Shown here: piece after piece, positions 35,261-45,208 of the stretch | How positions within the stretch are numbered: the stretch's first letter is position 1 | How the letters are laid out: every line of letters starts with the position of its first letter | Assembly: GCA_944326355.1 (NCBI GenBank) | Contig: CALVDO010000004.1 | Location: 1 to 64,000 of the forward strand | DNA length: 64,000 nucleotides | Origin: an uncultured Bacteroidales bacterium | GTDB lineage: Bacteria; Bacteroidota; Bacteroidia; Bacteroidales; UBA932 | Direction: 5' to 3' | Position numbers and translations under genes: made by a program | The notes under the pieces: model-generated | What the model saw: the letters and a program-made list of their open reading frames with translations, nothing else | The model's database searches: none | What the model was told of the DNA's origin: nothing

Positions 35261-38200
35261 ATGCAGGCTTACAAGATTCTGGTCAATTGCCTTGCGACTC
35301 TCCTGATACTTTTCGGGAGCGGCATCTTCAGCAAGGCGTATGCTCAGCAGAAGACCATAACCGGTGTAGTGACCGACGATCAGGGTCCTCTCATCGGAGT
35401 GTCAGTGATGCTGAAGGGATCGACCTCAACCGGAACCGTCACAGACCTTGACGGAAAATACTCTCTGACGGTGGACTCCGCCGACCCTGTACTGGTGTTT
35501 TCCTGCATCGGCTACAGGACAGTCGAGGAAAATGTCTCAAAGACAGACGTGATGAACGTCTTTATGTCGATCGACGCCACTCTGCTCAACGAAGCCGTTG
35601 CCATCGGATACGGTACGGTGACTAAATCACATCTTACAGGCTCCGTCTCAAAGCTCGGAGGAGAATCACTGCTTGACACCCCTGTCTCTGACGTGACGAC
35701 AGCCCTCCAGGGACAGATCGCCGGACTCTCCATCAACAACACGACCTCCGAAGTCGGAGTGACGCCATCGCTCAGAGTGCGTGGGGCAGGGTCCATCTCT
35801 GCAGACAGCTCGCCTCTGGTCATCGTGGACGGATATCCCGTACCGGACGGACTCTCGACCGTCAACGCGGCGGACATCCAGTCCATCGAAGTGCTCAAGG
35901 ACGCAGCGTCCGCGGCCATCTACGGATCACGTGCGGCCAACGGAGTCATAATGATCACTACCAAGAGCGGAGAAATCGACAAGCCGAACTATACCGTGAA
36001 GGTATATCAGGGAATGAAATACGCATACAGGCTTCATGACATCATGACAGCCACAGAGTATATGCAGATGAGGGACTGGGAAGGCTCTCTCGGGGGCTCG
36101 AGCTCAATCGCCCAGGACAGGGCGGCCGCATGGCTTGAGCAGAACCTCGGCTCTACCGACTGGCAGAGGGAAGGCCTGCGCGACTTCACGGACATCACCA
36201 ACGTGCAGTTCTCGGTGTCCGGAGGAAAGAAGGGCATGAGGCACTACACTTCCGGGGCCTATACCCACGACGAGGGAATCATGCTCCAGAATGCGGTCGA
36301 CAAGCTGTCGTTCAGGACAAGGGCGGACATCGACCTCTCCAGAATAGTGAAGATGGGCTACAATGTGTCGGCCACCTACCAGAAGTCGAGCCGTCCCCGC
36401 AACAACTTCATAGACTTCTACCGCACGCCGTCATTCCTTCCGGTCTACCACAACGACTGGTCGACCGCGTTCACGGGAGGCTACACGGGCTTCGCCAGAG
36501 GTAGCCACTTCGCCAAAGTGCTCACTCCTACCGGGACGCCGGACGAGTACGGCAACCCTACATGGGAGGAATCTTCTCCGTACAGCTCGGCCAACAACAA
36601 CCCGAAGAGCGTGATGGCCAACACCGAGAGATGGAGCGAGAAATTCTCCGCGCTTGCCAACGTCTATATCGAGATTCAGCTCTGCAAGGGGCTCACGTTC
36701 AAGTCTTCAAACGGAGTAAACTTCAACTTCCAGCCTCAGTACAGCTACTCCAACGTCAACGCGACTAAAGACGGGATGCCGAGCGAGGCGATGTATGACA
36801 GCAGGCTCTACCTCGACCTCCTGACGGAAAACACCCTCAACTACAGCGGCACGTTCGGGAAGCACAAGATAGACGCCCTCCTCGGATATACGGCCGAAAG
36901 GACGAGAGTCCAGAGAGCGACGATGAACGCGACCGGCTTCCCGACTGACGACATCCACACTCTCAACGCCGCAACAATCTTCGAGCTCGCGTCAGAGAAC
37001 AACGGAAACGGAAGCGGCACCGGCACGTTCAGATACCCGGACGAGGTGCTTGAATCGGCTCTCGCGAGGGTGGCATACAGCTATGCGGACAAATATCTTG
37101 TGTCGGCGTCGATACGTCTCGACCGCTCGTCACTCTTCACCAGAGGAAACAGGAACGCGTGGTTCCCGTCGGTGTCCCTCGGATGGAGAATATCCGAAGA
37201 GCCGTTCATGCAGCAGGTGCGCTGGATAAACAATCTCAAGCTCAGGGCTTCATACGGAGTGACCGGCAACAACAACGTCGAATACTATGCCGCACTTGAG
37301 GTGCTCAACAGCGCCAACTATGTGACAGGCGAAGGCAACGGCTCTCTGGCAAACGGAGCGGCAAACATTTCCACGACCCTCGCCAATGAAGACATCACAT
37401 GGGAGCAGACGGATGAGTTCAATGTCGGTCTCGACTTCGGCTTCCTCGACGGACGCATCAATCTCACGGCAGACGGATACTACTCCATCACCCGCGCCCT
37501 CCTCTTCGAGCAGCCTACCCAGTCTTTCACAGGCTTCACCAAATACTGGAACAACATCGGCCGCGTCAGAAACGCCGGACTCGAAATCCAGCTCGACACC
37601 TACAACATCGAGCACAAGAACTTCTCATGGGAGACCAACATCAACTTCTCCTTCAACCGCAACAGGCTTCTGGAGATCGGAGGAGAGAAGGAGGTCATAA
37701 CACAGGGAGAACGCTCAGAGAGCTATATCGCCAGAGTCGGAGAGCCGCTCATACAGTACTACGGCTTCAAGACCATCGGCGTGTGGAACAGCACTGAGGA
37801 GATACAGGCCAACCCGCACTTCTCCAATGACGTGCCGGGAGGACTCAGAATCCTGGACGCAAACGAAGACGGAGTCCTCAACGACGAGGACCGCGTGCCT
37901 ATCGGAGATCCGTATCCCGACTTCTCATACGGCATGACCAACACGTTCAGGATCGGCCACCTCGACATATCCTTCCTCATTCAGGGAGTGCAGGGCGTGT
38001 CGGTGTTCAACGGCGACGTCTTCTATAACGAGACCCACAAGTACAACAGGGCATACGTCACTGACCGCTGGGTGAGCGCAGAACATCCGGGCGACGGCAA
38101 GACTCCGTACGGCAAGATAGGCTACGACATGATGCTCACTGACTACCCTATCCAGGACGCCTCATACGTCTGCCTCAGAAACGCGACAATAGGCTACACC

Positions 38201-38416
38201 TTCACGAAGAAGATGCTCAACAGCAAGCTGAACGGGCTGAGGATATACCTCTCGGGCAATAACCTCGCCTACATCTGGAGCAAGGACTACAAGGGAATCA
38301 ATCCGGAGTCGAGGATGACGAGCGGCGTATATGACACGCCTATGATCGACGGATACCAGAGAGGAGGATTCCCGCTCACTTCAACTGTAATACTCGGTAT
38401 CGACTTCAAATTCTAA
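35261..38416 (+). CDS. SusC/RagA family TonB-linked outer-membrane transporter (alginate locus)
   Basis: The 1051-residue protein has a signal peptide (ending about AYAQ), a carboxypeptidase-regulatory-like domain (TITGVVTDDQGPLIGV, about 30-110), a plug (GYGTVTKSHLTGSVSKL onward; SIEVLKDAASAAIYG) and a barrel ending GIDFKF. It should import alginate oligosaccharides captured by the SusD that follows 12 bases later. The flanking PL6/PL17 lyases, KdgF and DEH reductase set the substrate. A promoter with a GntR-type double operator lies just upstream. Confidence 0.94.
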   Translation: MQAYKILVNCLATLLILFGSGIFSKAYAQQKTITGVVTDDQGPLIGVSVMLKGSTSTGTVTDLDGKYSLTVDSADPVLVFSCIGYRTVEENVSKTDVMNVFMSIDATLLNEAVAIGYGTVTKSHLTGSVSKLGGESLLDTPVSDVTTALQGQIAGLSINNTTSEVGVTPSLRVRGAGSISADSSPLVIVDGYPVPDGLSTVNAADIQSIEVLKDAASAAIYGSRAANGVIMITTKSGEIDKPNYTVKVYQGMKYAYRLHDIMTATEYMQMRDWEGSLGGSSSIAQDRAAAWLEQNLGSTDWQREGLRDFTDITNVQFSVSGGKKGMRHYTSGAYTHDEGIMLQNAVDKLSFRTRADIDLSRIVKMGYNVSATYQKSSRPRNNFIDFYRTPSFLPVYHNDWSTAFTGGYTGFARGSHFAKVLTPTGTPDEYGNPTWEESSPYSSANNNPKSVMANTERWSEKFSALANVYIEIQLCKGLTFKSSNGVNFNFQPQYSYSNVNATKDGMPSEAMYDSRLYLDLLTENTLNYSGTFGKHKIDALLGYTAERTRVQRATMNATGFPTDDIHTLNAATIFELASENNGNGSGTGTFRYPDEVLESALARVAYSYADKYLVSASIRLDRSSLFTRGNRNAWFPSVSLGWRISEEPFMQQVRWINNLKLRASYGVTGNNNVEYYAALEVLNSANYVTGEGNGSLANGAANISTTLANEDITWEQTDEFNVGLDFGFLDGRINLTADGYYSITRALLFEQPTQSFTGFTKYWNNIGRVRNAGLEIQLDTYNIEHKNFSWETNINFSFNRNRLLEIGGEKEVITQGERSESYIARVGEPLIQYYGFKTIGVWNSTEEIQANPHFSNDVPGGLRILDANEDGVLNDEDRVPIGDPYPDFSYGMTNTFRIGHLDISFLIQGVQGVSVFNGDVFYNETHKYNRAYVTDRWVSAEHPGDGKTPYGKIGYDMMLTDYPIQDASYVCLRNATIGYTFTKKMLNSKLNGLRIYLSGNNLAYIWSKDYKGINPESRMTSGVYDTPMIDGYQRGGFPLTSTVILGIDFKF

Positions 38417-38428
38417 AGAGAGACAGTG

Positions 38429-39919
38429 ATGAAAAAATATATTTATCTTATCATCGCAGGAATTCTTGCGGCAGGCTGCAATCTTGACCAGTATCCGTAT
38501 TCCGAGGTAGCCTCGGATGACTACATCAAGGACGAGACCTCCCTTAACAATGTGGTCAACGGAGCCTACAATGCCCTGCACGGGGTGATGTACTATGAAT
38601 GGGCAATGACCGAACTCCGCAGCGACAACGCCAGAATGAGGCTGAACAACTCAACTTCAGCCGACTCGAAGCTCATCGAACAGCTTGACCAGGGCACGAT
38701 ACTCACGGCCAACTCGTGGGTGGAGGAATACTGGAACTCGGTATATGACGGCATAACGAGAGCAAACAACGTGCTCGCCAACCTCGACGTTGTGGAAGAC
38801 GGCGTGCGCAGGGCACAGTTTGAGGGAGAGGCCCGCTTCCTCAGGGCACATCTCTACTTCAATCTCGCCAGGCTCTTCGGGCCGGCGTTCATAGTGACAG
38901 GCAAGATGGGGGCGGACGAGGCCCGTCACATGCAGAGATCCTCTACGGATGACGTGTACGCCCTCATCGAAAGCGACCTCAACGCCATAGTGGACGGCGA
39001 GCTCCTTCCCGTGAATCTGGAGTCGGCCTATCTCGGAAGGGCTGACATGAAGGCTGCCAAGGCGCTCCTTGCCAAAGTCTGCATGACGCACTACAAGGCC
39101 GGAGAAGACCAGTATGCCTATGCCAAGGAACTTCTCGAGGACGTGCTCGAATACTGCGGCAACCCGACTTCCGCATCTTCACTCGTGCCATACGACCAGA
39201 TATTCTCAGTCACAAATGAGCTGAATGACGAGATAATCTTCACCGTGAGATACCGCTCCGGCAACATCGGGCTCGGAAGTCCGTTCTCCACCCTCTTCGG
39301 TCCGCTCAACAACGGAGGCAATGTGGTGATAGGCTCGCCGAAGCACTATAACTTCCCGTCCGACGACCTCATCGCCGCCTACGACCCTGAAGACCTCCGC
39401 CGCGATGTGGTGTTCCGTCAGGGATATGACAACGAGACTACCGGGCAATATGTCGAGGCACGCTGGTGCAACAAGTTCATGCAGAACGACATGGCAAACG
39501 AATATGACGCAGAGAACGACTGGCCGGTCATCCGTCTCGGAGACGTGATCCTTCTCTATGCGGAGATTCTCAACGAGCTTTCCGGCCCGTCACAGGATGC
39601 TCTCAACTACCTCAACATGATCAGGGAGAGGGCGGGAGTGACGCCTTATACCCTTGAGGAGCTGTCGTCGAAATTCGAGTTCAGGCAGGCAGTCCGCAAG
39701 GAGAGGAGACTCGAGCTGGCAATGGAAAACCAGAGATGGTTCGACCTGCTCAGATGGGGCATAGCCACAGAGACCGTCAACGCATTCCTCGCATCGGAGA
39801 CCTTCTATCAGGACTACGACTATGTGGTCAATCCGATAGCAGACTGGCAGACTCTGCTTCCTGTCCCTATCTCAGTGACCAACATCAATCCTGACGTGGC
39901 TCAGAATCCTGGATATTGA
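38429..39919 (+). CDS. SusD/RagB family outer-membrane lipoprotein (alginate locus)
   Basis: The 496-residue lipoprotein (Cys17, LAAGC) has the SusD plan: NNVVNGAYNAL, the helical repeats, EGEARFLRAHLYFNLARLFG, and the C-terminal AVRKERRLELAMENQRWFDLLRW signature. It acts as the oligosaccharide-binding lid on SusC. I chose the ATG at 38429; a GTG directly before it is also possible. It is shorter than the pectin SusD by about 140 residues, so the two are not recent duplicates. Confidence 0.92.
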   Translation: MKKYIYLIIAGILAAGCNLDQYPYSEVASDDYIKDETSLNNVVNGAYNALHGVMYYEWAMTELRSDNARMRLNNSTSADSKLIEQLDQGTILTANSWVEEYWNSVYDGITRANNVLANLDVVEDGVRRAQFEGEARFLRAHLYFNLARLFGPAFIVTGKMGADEARHMQRSSTDDVYALIESDLNAIVDGELLPVNLESAYLGRADMKAAKALLAKVCMTHYKAGEDQYAYAKELLEDVLEYCGNPTSASSLVPYDQIFSVTNELNDEIIFTVRYRSGNIGLGSPFSTLFGPLNNGGNVVIGSPKHYNFPSDDLIAAYDPEDLRRDVVFRQGYDNETTGQYVEARWCNKFMQNDMANEYDAENDWPVIRLGDVILLYAEILNELSGPSQDALNYLNMIRERAGVTPYTLEELSSKFEFRQAVRKERRLELAMENQRWFDLLRWGIATETVNAFLASETFYQDYDYVVNPIADWQTLLPVPISVTNINPDVAQNPGY

Positions 39920-39961
39920 CAGTCAAGACAAATGGAATACGGGACATTAAAACAAAGAATC

Positions 39962-41707
39962 ATGCACAAGATCCACAGATACATACTGCTCGCGGCAGTG
40001 TCCGTGCTGCCGCTCTCCTGCGAGACCCTTAGCGTCGATGAGGAGATACAGCACGCCCCGATAATCACCTCATTCACTCCGATGACGGCTCCGGCCGGAG
40101 CAGAGGTGGTCATCACCGGTGAATACCTCAACAATGTCACTTCAGCGAGAATCGGAGACGTGGAAGTGGAGATCATCGAGAAGGTGTCCAACACCCGTCT
40201 CTCCATCGAAGTGAAGCAGGGAGTGACCTCAGGACGCATCATCCTGGTCAACCCGACAGGTGAAGGCGCCTCCGACACAGAGTTCACCTGCTCTTACGCA
40301 GTGCCCGAGATAACGGCCTCGCTTCTGCAGCAGAGTGCAGAGCTCGGAGAGGAGATCCTCATCTCCGGCACTCACCTCGACTCTGCCGTCGGCGTGTTCT
40401 TCTCGTCCGAGGAGGATGAGGGGGAGCTCCATGAGGCCGAGATAATCAGCCGTAACGATGACGAGATGGTCGCAAAGGTGCCGTATGTGAAAGGCAGTCG
40501 GGCCAGGATCACTATGTCGTACTATGACGAGTCGGGCCTTCAGTACACTTCATCTGACGGAGCACCTTCAATAGAGGTAATCAAATACTCCCCTGCCCTC
40601 GACCTCGGATTCACCTTCGAGAGGACTGCGGTAGGCAGCAGCATCACTCTGACAGGACAGTACCTCAACAACATAGAGAGAGTGACAGTACGCAGGGCAG
40701 ACCCTCAGGAGGGAGAGTCGGCTGAAGAATTCGACGCCATCTTCTCCGCTTCGGGAGAATCCCTCTCCTTCACTGTTCCGGCAGGCGACTTCCCGGACGG
40801 CGAGACCGCCACAATCGTCAAGGCATACTGGTTTGACGGCAACGAGTCGGCAGAATTCACCAACACGCTCACAGTGTACGTGCCTCTCGTATTCTTCTGG
40901 CAGAACATCGTAACGGAATGCCAGACTCAGAACGAGAACGGACTCTACGCCGCATTCTTCTCTCCTCAGACAGGTCTTGTCTACCCGAACGCCGACTGGG
41001 CGACGGTCCTCGACCCGATAGCCATGAAGAATCAGGGGGCGCAGTACGCGGACAAGAACGTGCTCGTAGAGAACGTCATCTCCGAAGAGGAATATTATTC
41101 GGTGGTACCGTACTTCTTCTTCTCAGTCTCCAGCGGCACCGACCTGCAGATCAACTCACCTGCCAACTCGAACAGCCAGTTCAAGAACTTCGGAATCTCA
41201 TATCCGGTGTCAAGCGGCAACCGTGTGCCCGGAACGAACAGCTCTACCGCATCAGGCACCCCTATCCTCGCCTTCCGCGCTCTCAACGCTGAAAATGCGG
41301 CTGAAGCCGAACTCATAAGGAAAGTCGTGAACGGCGAGATCGATGACATCAACGAGGAGCTCTTCCCTATAGACGCAGCCAATCAGACGATAGCCGGGGT
41401 TGGCTTCGGCTCGGCAAGCGGCGGAATCAAACACACGGGCACTCCGAACTGGCCGGGAGTGAGCACGCCGGCAGACAAGGTGGACACAGTCCAGGACCTC
41501 GGAGACTCAGATCTCGTCATCCTGATGGCATGGTATGACTACAACGGGTACAACTCGGACAATGATGTCGAGAACATCCGCAGAATCGGACTCATGCACA
41601 TCACTCAAGTACACTGGATCGTCTCCAACAATGACTTCAGGGGAACTCAGGTGACCTTCGACTGCTACTGGCAGAAATACGACTACGACTATTCGAAACT
41701 TCAGTAA
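39962..41707 (+). CDS. TIG/IPT-domain surface lipoprotein 1 (SusE/F position)
   Basis: The 581-residue protein begins at the ATG at 39962, giving a short lipoprotein signal ending LPLSC (Cys20); the frame is open for ten more codons upstream. Three immunoglobulin-like TIG/IPT domains follow (about 30-110, 115-200, 205-300; each has the AxxGxxVxIxGxYL pattern), then a unique C-terminal domain of about 270 residues. That domain matches the C-terminal domain of the next gene (EEYYSVVPYFFFSVSSG against EEYYGVQPYTFIILSSG, and a shared ending V-x-FD-x-YW). The position after susD suggests an alginate-binding surface protein. The C-terminal domain probably makes the contact (inference). Confidence 0.82.
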   Translation: MHKIHRYILLAAVSVLPLSCETLSVDEEIQHAPIITSFTPMTAPAGAEVVITGEYLNNVTSARIGDVEVEIIEKVSNTRLSIEVKQGVTSGRIILVNPTGEGASDTEFTCSYAVPEITASLLQQSAELGEEILISGTHLDSAVGVFFSSEEDEGELHEAEIISRNDDEMVAKVPYVKGSRARITMSYYDESGLQYTSSDGAPSIEVIKYSPALDLGFTFERTAVGSSITLTGQYLNNIERVTVRRADPQEGESAEEFDAIFSASGESLSFTVPAGDFPDGETATIVKAYWFDGNESAEFTNTLTVYVPLVFFWQNIVTECQTQNENGLYAAFFSPQTGLVYPNADWATVLDPIAMKNQGAQYADKNVLVENVISEEEYYSVVPYFFFSVSSGTDLQINSPANSNSQFKNFGISYPVSSGNRVPGTNSSTASGTPILAFRALNAENAAEAELIRKVVNGEIDDINEELFPIDAANQTIAGVGFGSASGGIKHTGTPNWPGVSTPADKVDTVQDLGDSDLVILMAWYDYNGYNSDNDVENIRRIGLMHITQVHWIVSNNDFRGTQVTFDCYWQKYDYDYSKLQ

Positions 41708-41719
41708 CACTTTGACGTC

Positions 41720-43687
41720 ATGATGAAAATCAGAAACAAGATATCAGCGCTGCTGCTCTCCGCCGCATTTCTCGCGCTCGGAAGCTGCACGGAAGAGGTG
41801 CAGGCACCGGTGCAGACTCCGGCAGTGAACAGCGAGACCATCAGCCCCGCAACAGACGAGAGCGGCTCTGTAATAGCCTGCATAGGCACTCAGGTGACGC
41901 TCGGCGGCTTCAACCTCGACAAAGTCGGAGCCGTCACCATTGAAGACATCGAGGCCACGATAGTGGAGCAGAGCATCAGCAGCATCATCTTCGAGATCCC
42001 TGCTCTTCCTGAGGCAGAATATCCGCAGAGGGACAACCCTTATCAGGTGACCCTGCGCGTCTACGACTCCGACCGGGAGACGATCGTGTTCACATGGCCA
42101 TATTATGTCACCGTACCCGTTACGGACGCCATAGTCGAGAGCTTCTCTCCTGAGACCGGCACCGTGGGCGACGTCATCACCATAAGCGGACGCAACCTCG
42201 ATCAGGTGACTGCGGTGACGTTCAACGGCATCGAAGTCGGCAACGCCTACTTCTCCGAAGGCTCATCCGCCGATGCCGTCCTCGTGCCTGTTCCCGCAGG
42301 AATAGAAAGCGCCGGAGCCTCGACCCCAGTCACCATCACGGCAGTGTGGGGAGGAGGCAGAACAATAGACGTGACTTCGGAAGAAAAGCCGTTCACGCTT
42401 CTCGTGCCGGCATTCACCGCCTTCACACCTGAGGATGAATATGTACTCGGATCAGAGATCACCCTCGGAGGCGAAAACCTCGACCTCGTGAGCGAGGTAA
42501 GATGGGGAGAGCATCAGCTCACCATCCTCGAAGGCAGGACAGCCGAGAGCATCACGGTGGCCATACCGACCAACATCCCTCAGGCAGACCCGGTAAACGT
42601 GACGGCTGCGCTCACAGCAGCATACGGCAGTCCTGCCCAGACGCTCACAATTGCGGAGGAAATGACCGTCAACACGACGGCAGTAGGACCTGCAGAGCCT
42701 GTATATGAATCCATCGAGTCTTCGGACGGAAGCGAAAACATCTATCTCCGCAAGGAGGTCACGGTCAGAGGCCGCAACATGGCATCTGTGGAGAAGTTCA
42801 TCCTCGAGAGTCAGGACGGGGACAATGCGGAGGCTGAAGTGACCGAAAAGGACGACTACTCAGCAAAGTTCGTCATCCCCGAAGAAATCAGCGGAACAGC
42901 AGCCAAGCAGATGACTCTCACGGCAGTATGGAACGGCGGCAACAGGACGGAGTTCGGCGAGGTGACCATCTTCCCGTTCTATTTCCAGACGGGGCTGAGG
43001 CTGGGCATCGGCTCGGGAAACAACACTCCGGAGAGCGGGCTCAGCAACTCGTTCCTCATGCTCGACGACCTCGCCACCATCTCCACGGCGGAATATGTTG
43101 AAGATAATGTCGACCCTTACCTCATGTCGGGAAGCAATACCGTCACGACGGCTCAGAACACCGTGACCGGCTCACAGGAGGAATATTACGGAGTGCAGCC
43201 ATACACATTCATCATACTCTCCAGCGGCAAGCTGAGGATGTGCAACCCGGCCAACACCGCCAACCAGATCAGGAACTTCGTCTATGACGACGGAAGCGGC
43301 AAGACCAGGCTTCCGCAGACGTTCGGAACTCCGGTCCTGCGTCTGGAGGTGGCTTCTGATACTGAAAATCCTGAGCTGAAGGCCGCCGCAGCGAACGGTA
43401 CGCTCACCGACATCACCATGTTCTCAGACAGGTGCGGGTCAAATGTGGTGGACTTCGCCGTCACTGAAGACGAAAAGAGCTGGACCGAGGGCAGCGTGGT
43501 GATAATCCAGTATGTCAACTACACGGGAGCATCTTCCGCGTCGTTCTCCTTCGACACCGTCTGCAGACAGGGATACATGGTCATCCGAGACATAACTGCC
43601 GGAGATCCGGTGTCTGGCTCAATCGACACCAACCCTGACGGCTATGTCGAATTCGACCTCTACTGGTCAAATGTGATCAACGAATAG
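41720..43687 (+). CDS. TIG/IPT-domain surface lipoprotein 2, paralogue of the preceding gene
   Basis: The 655-residue lipoprotein (Cys23, LGSC) has about four TIG/IPT domains (GTQVTLGGFNL, GDVITISGRNL, GSEITLGGENL, RKEVTVRGRNM), one more than its neighbour, and a C-terminal domain homologous to that of the 39962 gene. It lies 12 bases after it. The pair arose by duplication, with a change in the number of spacer domains so that the two binding modules would reach different distances from the membrane. Binding of alginate is inferred from context only. Confidence 0.82.
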   Translation: MMKIRNKISALLLSAAFLALGSCTEEVQAPVQTPAVNSETISPATDESGSVIACIGTQVTLGGFNLDKVGAVTIEDIEATIVEQSISSIIFEIPALPEAEYPQRDNPYQVTLRVYDSDRETIVFTWPYYVTVPVTDAIVESFSPETGTVGDVITISGRNLDQVTAVTFNGIEVGNAYFSEGSSADAVLVPVPAGIESAGASTPVTITAVWGGGRTIDVTSEEKPFTLLVPAFTAFTPEDEYVLGSEITLGGENLDLVSEVRWGEHQLTILEGRTAESITVAIPTNIPQADPVNVTAALTAAYGSPAQTLTIAEEMTVNTTAVGPAEPVYESIESSDGSENIYLRKEVTVRGRNMASVEKFILESQDGDNAEAEVTEKDDYSAKFVIPEEISGTAAKQMTLTAVWNGGNRTEFGEVTIFPFYFQTGLRLGIGSGNNTPESGLSNSFLMLDDLATISTAEYVEDNVDPYLMSGSNTVTTAQNTVTGSQEEYYGVQPYTFIILSSGKLRMCNPANTANQIRNFVYDDGSGKTRLPQTFGTPVLRLEVASDTENPELKAAAANGTLTDITMFSDRCGSNVVDFAVTEDEKSWTEGSVVIIQYVNYTGASSASFSFDTVCRQGYMVIRDITAGDPVSGSIDTNPDGYVEFDLYWSNVINE

Positions 43688-43708
43688 AAAATGCGCGACT
43701 GAAAAAGA

Positions 43709-45196
43709 ATGCACGACGTCATGAAACAAGTCATTTTATCCGCATTTACGGGTGTCCTGCTCATCACGGCGGGACATCCTGAGGCGGATGCCTCTTCTCT
43801 GACGGAACCGACACAGACCACGGAGCCGACACAGCCGACGGATGTGACACAGCCGACACAGCCGGAGCGGCGGACTGCTTCGGAGATGACTGCGTCCGGT
43901 ACAGACATGACTGCATCCGGTACAGACATGACTGCGTCCGGTGAAACGGCAGGGACAAGCTACGAAGTGTCATCCGCAGAGGAGCTGTCGGCCTTGAGAA
44001 AAAAGCTGAAGGCAGGCGACACTGTGATCTGGAAGAACGGCACATATCGTGACGCCGGCGCAAGGCTCTACGGAGAAGGGACGGAAAACGCCCCGATCAC
44101 CCTGAAGGCGGAGACTCCCGGAGGAGTCATCTTCACCGGGGCCTCATCCCTCTCGCTCAACGGCAGCCATCTGGTCGCCGAGGGGTTCTGCTGGAAGGAA
44201 CTCGACACTTCGGTGAAAAGCTCTATAATGAGCTTCTCGAAGACGAGCTCCGACTGCCGCTTCTCAGACTGCATGATCGACGGAGCGAAGAGCAGGGCGT
44301 CGGAGACCGACTCCAAATGGGTGTCATTCTACGGGGAGCGCAACATCGTGGAACACTGCACGTTCTCCGACAAGCGCAACATGGGCTGTCTGATGGTGGT
44401 CTGGTTTGAAGAGGGCAAAGTGCCCGGACATATCATAAGAAACAACTTCTTCTCCAGGCCATACACTCATTATGACGACAAGGGCAAGGCCCGCAACGGG
44501 CAGGAGGCCCTGCGGATCGGGACAAGCGACGTGTCCATGTCGGAGGGAGGATGCCTCGTGACCGGCAACCACTTCTTCCGCTGCAACGGGGAGAGGGCGG
44601 AGATCATCTCCAACAAATCCTGCGGCAACACATATTCGGGCAACCTTTTTGAGGAATGCGACGGGACGCTGACCCTCAGACACGGAAACCGCTGCACAGT
44701 CAGAGGCAACTGCTTCATCTCGGGGAGAAAGCCTGATTCGGGCGGAATACGCATCATCGGCGAAGATCATCTCGTGGAGGGCAACGTCATCAGCGGAGCG
44801 ACCGGAACAGGCTACAAGTCGGCCATCTGCCTCGTCAGGGGAGAGTCCGAGGCCGAGCTTTCGGGCTATTGGACGGTAAAGAACCCCGTGATAAGAGACA
44901 ATGTGCTGATAGACTGCCGCTGCGGAATCACCATCAACTGCAGCGGAAGGAAAAGTCAGGACAGACATCCGGAGAACGCGCTCTTCGAGAACAATGTGAT
45001 AGTGTCACACAAAGGCTACATGATGCCTGTATGTGTCATCGCGACTCCGGACGACGCCATGACATGGAAAGGCAACGTGATATTCGGCGGCAAGTGCAGC
45101 GGAATCTCGCTCCCTGCTGCGGCTCAGGAGCCGGAACTTCCGGACTACGGAAAGGAACGTGAGGCGATACGGGAAAACGCCGGCGTAAGATGGTAA
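43709..45196 (+). CDS. Polysaccharide lyase family 6 (alginate lyase) with repeat linker
   Basis: The 495-residue secreted protein has a signal peptide, a linker of Thr-Gln-Pro and Met-Thr-Ala-Ser-Gly-Thr-Asp repeats (about 30-82) and a PL6 right-handed beta-helix. The catalytic pair is visible: Lys303 in IISNKS and Arg324 in TLRHGN, 21 residues apart as in chondroitinase B (Lys250/Arg271). NGQEALRIG (263-271) and CNGERAEI supply the probable calcium site. PL6 enzymes cut alginate or dermatan sulfate by beta-elimination; PL17, KdgF and DEH reductase nearby favour alginate. No lipobox is seen. The gene overlaps nothing and is 21 bases after the TIG gene. Confidence 0.88.
   Translation: MHDVMKQVILSAFTGVLLITAGHPEADASSLTEPTQTTEPTQPTDVTQPTQPERRTASEMTASGTDMTASGTDMTASGETAGTSYEVSSAEELSALRKKLKAGDTVIWKNGTYRDAGARLYGEGTENAPITLKAETPGGVIFTGASSLSLNGSHLVAEGFCWKELDTSVKSSIMSFSKTSSDCRFSDCMIDGAKSRASETDSKWVSFYGERNIVEHCTFSDKRNMGCLMVVWFEEGKVPGHIIRNNFFSRPYTHYDDKGKARNGQEALRIGTSDVSMSEGGCLVTGNHFFRCNGERAEIISNKSCGNTYSGNLFEECDGTLTLRHGNRCTVRGNCFISGRKPDSGGIRIIGEDHLVEGNVISGATGTGYKSAICLVRGESEAELSGYWTVKNPVIRDNVLIDCRCGITINCSGRKSQDRHPENALFENNVIVSHKGYMMPVCVIATPDDAMTWKGNVIFGGKCSGISLPAAAQEPELPDYGKEREAIRENAGVRW
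43886..43948 (+). repeat. Three 21-bp in-frame tandem repeats in the PL6 linker
   Basis: Units begin ATGACTGC at 43886, 43907 and 43928, each encoding MTASGTD (last one MTASGET). A second, shorter Thr-Gln-Pro repeat lies just upstream (about 43812-43868). The array keeps the reading frame and lengthens the flexible tether between signal peptide and catalytic domain. Confidence 0.8.
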
Positions 45197-45208
45197 CAAG
45201 AATCGGAA

